From an uncultured Eubacteriales bacterium (GTDB lineage: Bacteria; Bacillota; Clostridia; Oscillospirales; CAG-272): a stretch of 64,000 bases of DNA. Of this stretch, positions 42,772 through 51,207 are shown one piece after another. A program made the translations under genes and the position numbers. The stretch lies in NCBI GenBank assembly GCA_900546695.1, contig URDX01000006.1, forward strand, positions 1-64,000. The letters run 5' to 3'. How positions within the stretch are numbered: the first letter of the stretch is position 1; each line of letters opens with the position of its first letter. The notes beneath the pieces were generated by a model. That model saw only the letters and a list, made by a program, of their open reading frames with translations, was not told the origin of the DNA and did not search any database.

Positions 42772-44909
42772 CAGTCTACCTCTTTTCCCGGCGCAGACGG
42801 AGCATCGGCATTCGCGCCGTCGGTCTCGCCGCCCGCAATGCTTTCCGTATTTGCGGTGCGCTCACTGTCTGTGACGTTTTCTGCGTCTGCGGTACTCTCA
42901 TTGTCCGCAGTATTCTCGTCTGCGATGCTTTCTGCGTTTGCGGGTTTCTCTCCGCACGTGACGTTTTCTGTATTTGCGAGGTGCTCATCACCTGCGGAAT
43001 TATCACTGTCGGCGACATTTTCACCATCCGAAATAACCTCTCCGAGCGCGGCGGCAAACCGACGCTCAAGCGATGCGCGGTCAAAGCCGAGCTCGCGGAA
43101 AAGCGACGGAACATCGCCGTGCGGAACAAAGCGGTCATGCACCGCGTGGACGACCGTTCTCGGTACACGTCCGCCGCGCACCGACAGCGCCGTCAGCAGC
43201 AAAGCTGCAAGCTTCTCGCCCACGCCGCCGCTCTCGATACCCTCCTCGAGCAGATAGAGCGCCTCGCCGCGCAGCTCGGGCAGCAGCGCCTGTGCGTCGA
43301 CAGGATATATTTTTTTCAGCCTGATAATGCGCACCGCTGTGCCACGCGCGGAAAGCGCCTCCGCCGCATGTGATGCCTCGGCGGTTATTCTGCCGTATGT
43401 AATGACGGTCAGGCGCGGTGCGACACCGTAATCGGCCGCGACGGCAGCATCACCGCATATCGGGTGATACACGCTGCGGTCGTATTCGGGCTCGCCGCCC
43501 CTCGGATATCTCACCGCAGTCAGCGCGTCGAGCGAGATCGCCTTGTCAAGCGATTCGCGCAGCTCGGCAAAGCTGTCGGGCGAATATATCGAGATACCGG
43601 GGATGCTCGACAGCATAGAAACATCGTAGATGCCCTGATGCGTAACACCGTCTCCGCCGACAAGCCCCGCGCGGTCTATCGCAAGCACCGTGCGTGCGCG
43701 CTGCAGCGCAACATCGTGAAACACCTGATCATAGGTGCGCTGCAGAAAGGTCGAATACACCGCAAAAACGGGATGCATCCCCGCGACCCCGAGACCGCCC
43801 GCGAATGCTACGGCGTGTTCCTCCTCTATGCCGACATCGAAAAATCGCTCGGGATACCGCCCGTGAAATTCGGACAGCCCCGTGCCGTCACACATTGCGG
43901 CGGTGATGGCAACGAGCTTATCATCCCGTGCGGCAATGGCGCACATCTCCGAGCCGAACACCGACGAGAAGGTAGGCGCGGCGGACGGCGTAACTCCGAC
44001 CGACGGGTCAAAGGCACCGACCGAATGATACCGCTCGGGCGATGCCTCGGCGAGCGGAAAGCCCTTTCCCTTCTCGGTGACCATATGAATAACGCAGATG
44101 CGGTCGCGCAGCTTTGCCTCGCGGAGCACAGCCTCGAGCCTTGCCTCGTCGTGACCGTCGACCGGTCCGAGGTAATCAAGTCCCATGCTCTCGAATATAC
44201 TGTCTCCGAGCAGCGCGCGGCGTACGCGGTCCTTTGCGTTGCGCGTTTTGTCCTTTAGCCCGCGCCCTACGACGGGCACACGCCCGAGCATATCCTTCAT
44301 CGAGTGCTTAAGGGCGAAATACGTCGTGTCGGTGCGCATCTTTTTGAGATGACTCGACAGCCCGCCGACACTTTTTGCTATCGACATGGTGTTGTCATTG
44401 AGCAGGATAATGAGATTCAGCCCGCGTCCGACGCAGTTGTTCATCGCCTCGAATATCATACCGTTTGAGAACGCCGCATCACCGACAACGGCGACGGTAA
44501 ACGCATCCGAGCCGACCATTTTATCATATTCGGAAAGGCCGAGTGCAGCGGAAAGAGATGCCCCGCAATGCCCCGCGTAGAACGGGTCGCTCGCGCTCTC
44601 AAGGGGTGACGGAAAGCCCGACATCCCGCCGTAGCTGCGCAGCGAGGAAAAGCCGTCGGCTCTGCCCGTGAGCAGCTTGTGTGCGTAGCACTGATGCCCG
44701 ACATCGAAAACGAGCCGGTCGTGTCCGACGTCGAAAACGCGGTGCAGCGCGATGGTCGCCTCCACCATTCCGAGATTCGACGCAAGATGGCCGCCGTTCT
44801 TCGCCGTTGACGAGATAATGACCGAGCGCATCCTCTTTGCGAGAGTCGCGAGCTGGCTCTTATTCATAGTGACAAGCATATCATGGCTCGGAAATTCGTA
44901 CTTACCCAT
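42771..44909 (-). CDS. dxs: 1-deoxy-D-xylulose-5-phosphate synthase with repeat-built C-terminal tail
   Basis: Thiamine-diphosphate enzyme of the MEP isoprenoid pathway, joining pyruvate and glyceraldehyde-3-phosphate. The N-terminal domain has GGHLASNLGMVEATIALH, HDRLVFDVGHQCYAHK and the GDAAFSNGMIFEAMNN ThDP region. The transketolase-like middle has the catalytic Glu segment DVGIEEEHAVAFAGGLG and DRAGLVGGDGVTHQG. The 712 residues exceed the usual ~620-640. The extra C-terminal ~75 residues are degenerate hexads such as ENVTDS, ERTANT, ESIAGG. The ATG at 44909 has ggaagg upstream; the longer frame to 45608 is not supported. Confidence 0.95.
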   Translation of the reverse strand: MGKYEFPSHDMLVTMNKSQLATLAKRMRSVIISSTAKNGGHLASNLGMVEATIALHRVFDVGHDRLVFDVGHQCYAHKLLTGRADGFSSLRSYGGMSGFPSPLESASDPFYAGHCGASLSAALGLSEYDKMVGSDAFTVAVVGDAAFSNGMIFEAMNNCVGRGLNLIILLNDNTMSIAKSVGGLSSHLKKMRTDTTYFALKHSMKDMLGRVPVVGRGLKDKTRNAKDRVRRALLGDSIFESMGLDYLGPVDGHDEARLEAVLREAKLRDRICVIHMVTEKGKGFPLAEASPERYHSVGAFDPSVGVTPSAAPTFSSVFGSEMCAIAARDDKLVAITAAMCDGTGLSEFHGRYPERFFDVGIEEEHAVAFAGGLGVAGMHPVFAVYSTFLQRTYDQVFHDVALQRARTVLAIDRAGLVGGDGVTHQGIYDVSMLSSIPGISIYSPDSFAELRESLDKAISLDALTAVRYPRGGEPEYDRSVYHPICGDAAVAADYGVAPRLTVITYGRITAEASHAAEALSARGTAVRIIRLKKIYPVDAQALLPELRGEALYLLEEGIESGGVGEKLAALLLTALSVRGGRVPRTVVHAVHDRFVPHGDVPSLFRELGFDRASLERRFAAALGEVISDGENVADSDNSAGDEHLANTENVTCGEKPANAESIADENTADNESTADAENVTDSERTANTESIAGGETDGANADAPSAPGKEVD
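42828..42986. repeat. 18-bp coding repeat in the dxs C-terminal tail
   Basis: About nine in-frame units, mostly 18 nt (one of 15). Minus-strand examples are gagcacctcgcaaataca, gaaaacgtcacgtgcgga, gagagtaccgcagacgca and gaaaacgtcacagacagt. They encode a run of E-x-x-A/T-x-x hexads at the end of DXS. Confidence 0.85.
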
Positions 44910-44975
44910 CATTATCCTTCCCGGACGGCAAAAAGCGACCGTTTTACGCTGCATACACAATAATTTCTGCTTTAC

Positions 44976-45004
44976 ATTATAATGCAAAATTGCCTTTTTG
45001 TCAA
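44976..45004 (-). promoter_or_regulatory. Consensus sigma-A promoter for dxs-rarA
   Basis: On the minus strand: TTGACA (complement of 44999-45004), 17-nt spacer, TATAAT (complement of 44976-44981); both perfect. Confidence 0.88.
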
Positions 45005-45030
45005 TTCTCCGCCGCTGCGGCTGAATAATA

Positions 45031-45059
45031 TTGCAATGCAGCCGACTTTGTGATAGAAT
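45031..45059 (+). promoter_or_regulatory. Sigma-A promoter for the FkbH-like gene
   Basis: TTGCAA (45031-45036), 17-nt spacer, TAGAAT (45054-45059). It is divergent from and 26 nt apart from the dxs promoter. Confidence 0.65.
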
Positions 45060-45162
45060 ATAGTCTGAGTTAAAAAAAGATAATGCGGACACACCGCACC
45101 GTAAGCACGATACTGCAAAAGCAAAACGCACACGGGCACACGTCCCGACGGAGGAGAACGGC

Positions 45163-46980
45163 ATGACCGAAAAAAGCCACACATACAATGAGCTGCGGCG
45201 GCTCGCGCGGAGCTCCGACGGCAGCGGGGCGCGGGTAGCTGTGCTCGGCGACTGCTCGACGCAGCATCTGTCGACGGCGATATGCGGCAGCTGCAAGGCG
45301 GCTGGGATAGATGCCGCGATGCTTGACATCGAGTTTGACCAGGTGCGGGCGATGATAGACGACGGCGGCTCGGAGCTGTATGCATTTGCACCCGACTTTG
45401 CCGTAATATATCTCTGCTCGGAAAAGCTCTCGGAGCGCTTCTGCGCAGAACCGACCGAGGCGGCGCGCCTGACATTTGCCGACCGCGCGGCGGCAGAGAT
45501 AACCGCGCTCTGGCGCAGCTTTTCGTCACAGCGCCCCGAGGCAAGAATTATCCATCTCGGTCCCGCCCTGCCGTACGACGGCGTGACGGGCAGTCTCGGA
45601 AACACCACCCCATCATCGTTTATTTATCAGCTGCGCCGCCTGTCACTGCTGCTCTGCGATGCGGGCGCGGCGCTCGGCTGCGTGACGTATCTCGATCTCG
45701 AGGCGCTGCAAAGCAGGGTCGGCAGAGACCGCTTTTATGACCCGAGAATGTACTACCTTGCACAAATGACCGTCTCCGACGGTGCGCTGCCGCTGCTCGG
45801 CGGTGCTGTTGCGGATGTTGTCGCCGCATACTCGGGCAGGGCGCTGAAATGCGTTGTGCTCGACCTTGACGGAACGCTGTGGGGCGGGGTGCTCGCGGAG
45901 GACGGCATCGGCGGGCTCGAGCTCGGAGAGCTCGGTCAGGGGCGCGCATTTACCGCGCTGCAGCTGTATCTGCGTGAGCTGCGCAGACGCGGCATACTGC
46001 TCGCGGTGTGCTCAAAGAACGATGAAAAGGCCGCGCGCGAGGCGGTCCGCACACACCCCGACATGCTGCTGCACGAGGAGGATTTTGCAGCCTTTCGCGC
46101 AAGCTATGAGGATAAAGCGACGAGCATACTGTCCATCGCCGCAGAGCTCGGCATCGGTACCGACAGCATGGTCTTTCTCGACGATACGCCGTTTGAACGT
46201 CAGCTCGTGCGCGAGCTCGTCCCCGGCATCACCGTGCCCGAGCTGCCCGAGGATCCCGCAGAGCGCCCCGATATGCTGAAAAAGCTGTCGCTGTTCGAGC
46301 CGTCGTCACTCTCAAGCGAGGACGCGCACCGCACCGAGATGTACCGTGCGGAGGCGGAACGGCGCGAAGAGGCGGCTGCCGCCCGCTCGTATGACGATTA
46401 TCTCGCGTCGCTCGGCATGCACCTGCGGGTCGAGGGCATAACCGAGCTGAACTTCCGCCGTGTGTCGCAGCTCTCGCAGCGCTCGAATCAGTTCAATCTG
46501 CGCACCGTTCGCTACACGCCCGAGCAGACAGCCGCGCTCGGTCATGACGACGGTGTTCTCCCGCTCTGCTTCTCACTCTCTGATAAGCACGGCAACTGCG
46601 GGCTGGTCGGCGTTATCATAGCGCGCCGCGAGGCGGGCGACACCCTGTTTATCGACACGCTGCTCATGTCCTGTCGCGTGCTGCGGCGCGGGGTGGAGGC
46701 ATGCATGATGAACACGCTGTTTGAGCGCGCACGCGAGCTCGGCTGCACCTCCGTACGCGCCGAATACATACCGACCCCGAAAAACGGCATGGTTGCCGGG
46801 CTGCTGACCGATTTCGGCTTCACCGTGCAGGGTGATACCGTGCAGGACAACATCGCGCAGAGCGCAGTCACCGACGGCACAAACGGCGCGCACACCCCGT
46901 GCACCGAGCGCCGCGCGTACACATGCAGCTGCCGCGTATGCGACTATATCCCGAAAAAAACATATATAGAGGTAGAATAA
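45163..46980 (+). CDS. FkbH-like HAD-IIIC / GNAT enzyme (glyceryl-ACP synthesis)
   Basis: A 605-residue protein. In characterised FkbH-type proteins the HAD domain dephosphorylates 1,3-bisphosphoglycerate and loads the glyceryl unit onto an acyl carrier protein. An N-terminal region (1-200) of SGNH-like pattern (VLGDCSTQHL) precedes the HAD domain (LDLDGTLWGGVLAEDG near residue 230; CSKNDE; FLDDTPFE). A C-terminal acetyltransferase-like domain follows (about 405-560). The C-terminus includes a short repeated TVQxDN segment. ggaggag precedes the start. The stop lies one base before the carrier-protein ATG. No polyketide or peptide synthetase is nearby. Confidence 0.88.
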   Translation: MTEKSHTYNELRRLARSSDGSGARVAVLGDCSTQHLSTAICGSCKAAGIDAAMLDIEFDQVRAMIDDGGSELYAFAPDFAVIYLCSEKLSERFCAEPTEAARLTFADRAAAEITALWRSFSSQRPEARIIHLGPALPYDGVTGSLGNTTPSSFIYQLRRLSLLLCDAGAALGCVTYLDLEALQSRVGRDRFYDPRMYYLAQMTVSDGALPLLGGAVADVVAAYSGRALKCVVLDLDGTLWGGVLAEDGIGGLELGELGQGRAFTALQLYLRELRRRGILLAVCSKNDEKAAREAVRTHPDMLLHEEDFAAFRASYEDKATSILSIAAELGIGTDSMVFLDDTPFERQLVRELVPGITVPELPEDPAERPDMLKKLSLFEPSSLSSEDAHRTEMYRAEAERREEAAAARSYDDYLASLGMHLRVEGITELNFRRVSQLSQRSNQFNLRTVRYTPEQTAALGHDDGVLPLCFSLSDKHGNCGLVGVIIARREAGDTLFIDTLLMSCRVLRRGVEACMMNTLFERARELGCTSVRAEYIPTPKNGMVAGLLTDFGFTVQGDTVQDNIAQSAVTDGTNGAHTPCTERRAYTCSCRVCDYIPKKTYIEVE

Positions 46981-46981
46981 A

Positions 46982-47224
46982 ATGACGCACAGTGAGATAA
47001 TGGCTCGCCTGGGCGAGGTGTTCCGCGATGTTTTCGACGATGACGGCATCGTGCTGTCGGATGAGACCACCGCCGCCGACATCGACGGATGGGATTCCAT
47101 CATGCACATCACCCTGATCGGTGAGATAGAGAGCGCTTTTTCAGTGCATTTCAGCATGAAGCAGGTAATGCAGCTGCAGAACGTCGGAGAGCTCGCCGAC
47201 GCGATAGAAGAGCTGCTCGGATAA
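46982..47224 (+). CDS. Acyl carrier protein paired with the FkbH-like enzyme
   Basis: An 80-residue carrier protein. The phosphopantetheine site is Ser39 in GWDSIMH. The usual fatty-acid ACP motif is GxDSLxx, so this is a divergent ACP of the modified-ester or polyketide type. The overall helical, acidic character and length fit. It starts one base after the FkbH-like stop, with gaggtag overlapping that gene's end. The pair probably makes a glyceryl-ACP that serves an unknown acceptor. Confidence 0.88.
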   Translation: MTHSEIMARLGEVFRDVFDDDGIVLSDETTAADIDGWDSIMHITLIGEIESAFSVHFSMKQVMQLQNVGELADAIEELLG

Positions 47225-47270
47225 ATCGCAGGCAGCTGACTTAATAGCTGCGACAATGAGTGAAAAAAGC

Positions 47271-47299
47271 TTGCATTATATCCAAATAAGTGCTATAAT
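47271..47299 (+). promoter_or_regulatory. Sigma-A promoter for the DUF1836 gene
   Basis: TTGCAT (47271-47276), 17-nt spacer, TATAAT (47294-47299), 56 nt before the start codon. Confidence 0.75.
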
Positions 47300-47354
47300 A
47301 TCAGATAATGTAACAGCAATAGAAGAAATTTGTAAGACATGAGAGGAAAAGATC

Positions 47355-47963
47355 ATGGCATACGATAAAGCACTTGTAGCAGGAAAGCTGAGGCGCTGGG
47401 AGCAGTATATCAAGAATTTCAGACTGCCCGAGTGGGACGAGATTCCCGAGATAGGTCTGTATATGGAGCAGATCCTCTCGCTGCTTAAGCAGTATCTCGA
47501 CTACCTGCCGCCCGAGCTCAAGGAGGAGCAGTTCATAACCGCCTCCACCATCAACAACTACGTCCGCACCAAGGTCATGCCGGAGCCGATAAAGAAGCGC
47601 TATTACCGCACGCACATAGCCTATCTTATCGTGATTCTGACGCTCAAGCAGAATCTCAGCATCGCAATGATAAAGCAGCTGCTGCCGACGGGTATGTCTC
47701 AGGAAGAGCTGAAGGAGACGTACACCGCATATGTTCACCGTCACCGCATGACTGCGGCGTACTTTGTTGAACAGATACGCATGATAGCAGGGCCGATACT
47801 CGACCACGCCAACCGTGATGATATATCCACCGACACCGCTGCGGGGCTTATAGTAACCTCTGCGATGATAGGCGGCTTTACCCGTCTGCTGTCAGAAAAG
47901 CTGCTGCTTCTCGACGGTAAATCGGTAGACGAATGCGATATAACCGTCAAAAAGGCAGACTGA
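47355..47963 (+). CDS. DUF1836 protein, probable MerR-like DNA-binding regulator
   Basis: A 202-residue protein of the DUF1836 family. The conserved N-terminal half includes WDEIPEIGLYMEQILSLL, then ITASTINNYVRTKVMPEPIKKRYYRTHIAYL in outline. That region reads like a winged-helix of the MerR type (INNYV turn, then RTHIAYLIVI helix). The C-terminal ~90 residues are helical with no enzyme motif. Function is unknown; sequence-specific DNA binding is inferred. gaggaaaag precedes the ATG. Its own promoter and a strong terminator make it a single-gene unit. Confidence 0.8.
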   Translation: MAYDKALVAGKLRRWEQYIKNFRLPEWDEIPEIGLYMEQILSLLKQYLDYLPPELKEEQFITASTINNYVRTKVMPEPIKKRYYRTHIAYLIVILTLKQNLSIAMIKQLLPTGMSQEELKETYTAYVHRHRMTAAYFVEQIRMIAGPILDHANRDDISTDTAAGLIVTSAMIGGFTRLLSEKLLLLDGKSVDECDITVKKAD

Positions 47964-48011
47964 GCAACACGCTCAGCGCCGCAAATATTCCGAATCGGAA
48001 TCATAGCTTGA

Positions 48012-48056
48012 CCCCGCCGCACACGGAAAAAGCCGTGTGCGGCGGGGCCATTTTTT
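48012..48056 (+). terminator. Strong intrinsic terminator of the DUF1836 gene
   Basis: ccccgccgcacacgg (48012-48026) pairs perfectly with ccgtgtgcggcgggg (48033-48047), followed by ccatttttt. Confidence 0.92.
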
Positions 48057-48115
48057 CTGTGTTTATTTCGGCGCGATGTGCAGATCGGTCCGACATGCGT
48101 TTCGTCGCGTCATGC

Positions 48116-48201
48116 GACTCGATTCGGTCTGCGTTTTGACTCGGCACACAGCTCGATTCGGCATGCAGCTCGATTCGGCATACTGCTCGATTCGATATAC
48201 G
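48116..48201. repeat. 17-bp degenerate tandem array downstream of uvrA
   Basis: Units at 48116, 48133, 48151, 48168 and 48185; the core gctcgattcggcatnnn is shared by three of them, and the others are more diverged. The array begins about 50 nt after the uvrA stop (minus strand) and reaches the DUF1836 terminator side. Confidence 0.88.
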
Positions 48202-48254
48202 TCTCAACGGTCGAAGTACCGAAATCGTGCTCTGCCGAACTGTCGCGTCGTCGG

Positions 48255-51098
48255 TCACGCTTTTTTCATGCCCAGCTTTTCGCGCAGGAACTGCCCCGTA
48301 AACGACTCGGGGCAGCGTGCGACCTCTTCGGGCGTTCCGCAGACAACGACACTGCCGCCGCCGTCACCGCCGTCGGGTCCGAGGTCTATTATATGATCGG
48401 CGGTCTTGATAAGGTCGAGATTATGCTCGATAACAAGCACGGTATTACCCGCGTCGACGAGCCGCTGAAGCACGTCTATCAGCTTTGCCACATCAGCGGT
48501 ATGCAGTCCCGTCGTCGGCTCATCGAGCAGATAGAAGGTCCTGCCCGTAGCGCGCTTTGCCAGTTCGGAAGCGAGCTTTACGCGCTGCGCCTCGCCGCCC
48601 GACAGCGTTGTAGATGACTGACCGAGCTTGACATATCCGAGCCCGACCTCGCACATTGCACGCAGCTTGCGCTCGATAGACGGCAAAGCCGAGAAGAATT
48701 CAAGCCCCTCCTCCGCCGTCATATCAAGCACCTCGGAGATGTTCTTGCCCTTGTAGCGCACCTCGAGGGTGTCGCGGTTATATCTGTGCCCCTTGCACAC
48801 GTCGCATGTAACGTAGACATCCGGCAGAAAATGCATTTCTATCTTTTTAACGCCGTCACCTTCGCACGCCTCGCAGCGTCCGCCCTTGACATTGAAGGAG
48901 AAGCGCCCGGGTTTGAAGCCGCGCTTTCTCGCATCCTGCGTCTCGGCGAACAGATTGCGTATATCGGTAAACACGCCCGTATAGGTCGCGGGATTTGAGC
49001 GCGGGGTCCTGCCGATGGGGCTCTGATCTATACAGATGACCTTGTCGAGATTTTCTATACCCTCGATGCGGTCATATTTTCCCGCAAAGGTCGTCGCGCG
49101 GTTGAGCTCATGCGCAAGCACGGGATAGAGAATGGAATTGACGAGCGACGATTTTCCCGAGCCCGAAACACCCGTGACGCAGATGAACTTTCCGAGCGGG
49201 AAGCGAACGTTTATCCCGCGCAGATTGTGCTCCGCAGCGCCGTAAACGGTGACATACTCCCCGCTGCCGCTCCTGCGCTTGCTCGGTACGGCTATCTGCC
49301 GCCTGCCCGAAAGATAATCGCCCGTTATCGACGCTGTGTTTGCCGCGACCTCTGCGGGCGTTCCCGCGGCGACAATCTCTCCGCCGTGAATTCCCGCGCC
49401 CGGTCCGATATCTACGATGTAATCGCTCTCGAGCATCGTCTCCTCATCGTGCTCAACGACTATGACGCTGTTGCCCATATCGCGCAGATTTTTAAGTGCG
49501 GTTATCAGCTTCCCGTTGTCGCGCTGATGCAGACCGATGCTCGGCTCGTCAAGCACGTAAAGCACGCCGATAAGCGATGAGCCTATCTGCGTTGCGAGTC
49601 TGATGCGCTGCGCCTCACCGCCCGAAAGCGTTCCCGCCTTGCGCGCAAGATCGAGATATTCAAGCCCGACCGTGCCGAGAAAATGCAGCCGCGAGCGTAT
49701 CTCCTTCAGTATCTCGCGTGCTATCGGCTCGCGCGCGGCATCGAACGTAAGGTTATCGAAAAATTCTATCTCGTCGCGTATCGGCGTGCGGCAGAGCTCG
49801 ATGATGTTCTTTCCGCCCACCGTGACCGAAAGTATCTCGGGGCGGAGACGGTCGCCGTGACAGCTGTGACAGACGATATCCTCTACAAACTGCTCGTAAT
49901 ATTCGTCCTGCGACTGATCGAAGCGCGCCTGAATTATGCCGATAACACCGGGAAACTTGACGTTATTGCGGTGAACAACGCCGTCAAACACCCGCTCGAC
50001 GTAGTACAACTCGTCGCCCGTGCCGTATGCGAGCGCATGCAGCGCCTCGGGCGAATATTCGGAGAGCGGCATATCAAGGTCAAAGCCGTGCTTCTTGCCT
50101 ACGGCGATAAACAGCGGACCGTTCCAGCCCGACTCATCCATATTGCTCTTAAAGCCGTTGCACTGTATAGCGCCGCCGCGCAGCGACAGCGAGCGGTCGG
50201 GAGCGACACGGTCGAATGAGATTATCCGCTTCTCACCGAGACCCGCGCACTCGGGGCACGCGCCTGCGGGATTGTTGAACGAGAACATTCTCGGCTCAAG
50301 CGCGGTAACGCTTATCCCGTGCTCCTCACAGGCGTAGTTCTGCGAGAAGGTCAGCTCCTCGCCCTCCGCGCCGTCGTCGCCGAGCAGCGCGACCGTCAGA
50401 TTACCCTCAGCAAGTGAGAGCGCCGTCTCCACCGAGTCGCCGAGACGGTCACGGATGCCGTCGCGCTTTACCATACGGTCGACGACTATCTCCACCGTGT
50501 GCTTTTTGTTCTTGTCGAGCTCTATCGTCTCGCCGAGGTCGTACATCGAGCCGTCGACGCGAATGCGGACAAAGCCGCCCTTCTTAGCCGCCTCTATGGT
50601 CTTTTCGTGTCTGCCCTTCTTAGCGCGGACGACGGGCGCGAGAATAAGGAACTTTGTTCGGTCGGGCAGCTCCATTATCCTGTCGATTATCTGATCCACC
50701 GTCTGACTCGTTATCTCCTTGCCGCAGACGGGGCAGTGCGGCGTTCCGCAGCGCGCGTACAGCAGTCGGAGATAGTCGTATATCTCGGTAACGGTACCGA
50801 CGGTCGAACGCGGGTTCTTTGAGGTGGTTTTCTGGTCTATCGAAATAGACGGCGAAAGCCCCTCTATCGAGTCAACGTCGGGCTTGTCGAGCTGACCGAG
50901 GAACATGCGCGCATACGACGAGAGCGACTCAACAAAGCGACGATGCCCCTCGGCATATATGGTGTCGAAGGCAAGCGACGATTTTCCCGACCCCGACAGT
51001 CCCGTAAATACAACGAGCTTGTCCCGCGGTATCTCGAGCGATATATTCTTAAGATTGTTTACGCGCGCACCGCGCACTACAATGCGATTTGATGCCAT
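48255..51098 (-). CDS. uvrA: Excinuclease ABC subunit A
   Basis: DNA-damage recognition ATPase of nucleotide excision repair, a duplicated ABC protein. The first half has Walker A GLSGSGKSSL and the zinc-binding insert. The second half has Walker A GVSGSGKSSL, the CEACEGDGVKKIEMHFLPDVYV zinc-finger region in outline, and the signature LSGGEAQRVKLA. The 947-residue length is normal. aaaagg precedes the start. It lies 109 nt downstream of uvrB in the same direction, a frequent uvrBA operon order. Confidence 0.98.
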   Translation of the reverse strand: MASNRIVVRGARVNNLKNISLEIPRDKLVVFTGLSGSGKSSLAFDTIYAEGHRRFVESLSSYARMFLGQLDKPDVDSIEGLSPSISIDQKTTSKNPRSTVGTVTEIYDYLRLLYARCGTPHCPVCGKEITSQTVDQIIDRIMELPDRTKFLILAPVVRAKKGRHEKTIEAAKKGGFVRIRVDGSMYDLGETIELDKNKKHTVEIVVDRMVKRDGIRDRLGDSVETALSLAEGNLTVALLGDDGAEGEELTFSQNYACEEHGISVTALEPRMFSFNNPAGACPECAGLGEKRIISFDRVAPDRSLSLRGGAIQCNGFKSNMDESGWNGPLFIAVGKKHGFDLDMPLSEYSPEALHALAYGTGDELYYVERVFDGVVHRNNVKFPGVIGIIQARFDQSQDEYYEQFVEDIVCHSCHGDRLRPEILSVTVGGKNIIELCRTPIRDEIEFFDNLTFDAAREPIAREILKEIRSRLHFLGTVGLEYLDLARKAGTLSGGEAQRIRLATQIGSSLIGVLYVLDEPSIGLHQRDNGKLITALKNLRDMGNSVIVVEHDEETMLESDYIVDIGPGAGIHGGEIVAAGTPAEVAANTASITGDYLSGRRQIAVPSKRRSGSGEYVTVYGAAEHNLRGINVRFPLGKFICVTGVSGSGKSSLVNSILYPVLAHELNRATTFAGKYDRIEGIENLDKVICIDQSPIGRTPRSNPATYTGVFTDIRNLFAETQDARKRGFKPGRFSFNVKGGRCEACEGDGVKKIEMHFLPDVYVTCDVCKGHRYNRDTLEVRYKGKNISEVLDMTAEEGLEFFSALPSIERKLRAMCEVGLGYVKLGQSSTTLSGGEAQRVKLASELAKRATGRTFYLLDEPTTGLHTADVAKLIDVLQRLVDAGNTVLVIEHNLDLIKTADHIIDLGPDGGDGGGSVVVCGTPEEVARCPESFTGQFLREKLGMKKA

Positions 51099-51207
51099 TG
51101 CTTTTTCCTTTTCTCTAAAACGGAAGCATGTATTTTTTGATGCCTACCGACTGCGGGAGCGGCCGACGGGCATTCCGCCGATGCAATTTTGCCAAGGCGT
51201 GGCAGCC

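Noticed and set aside
44910..45608. N-terminal extension of dxs by 233 residues
   Set aside because: The frame stays open but lacks similarity, crosses the perfect dxs promoter and overlaps the FkbH-like gene in antisense.
48116..48201. 17-bp array as a CRISPR or plasmid iteron set
   Set aside because: No spacers, no cas or rep gene near, units degenerate, and similar arrays exist at many gene ends here.
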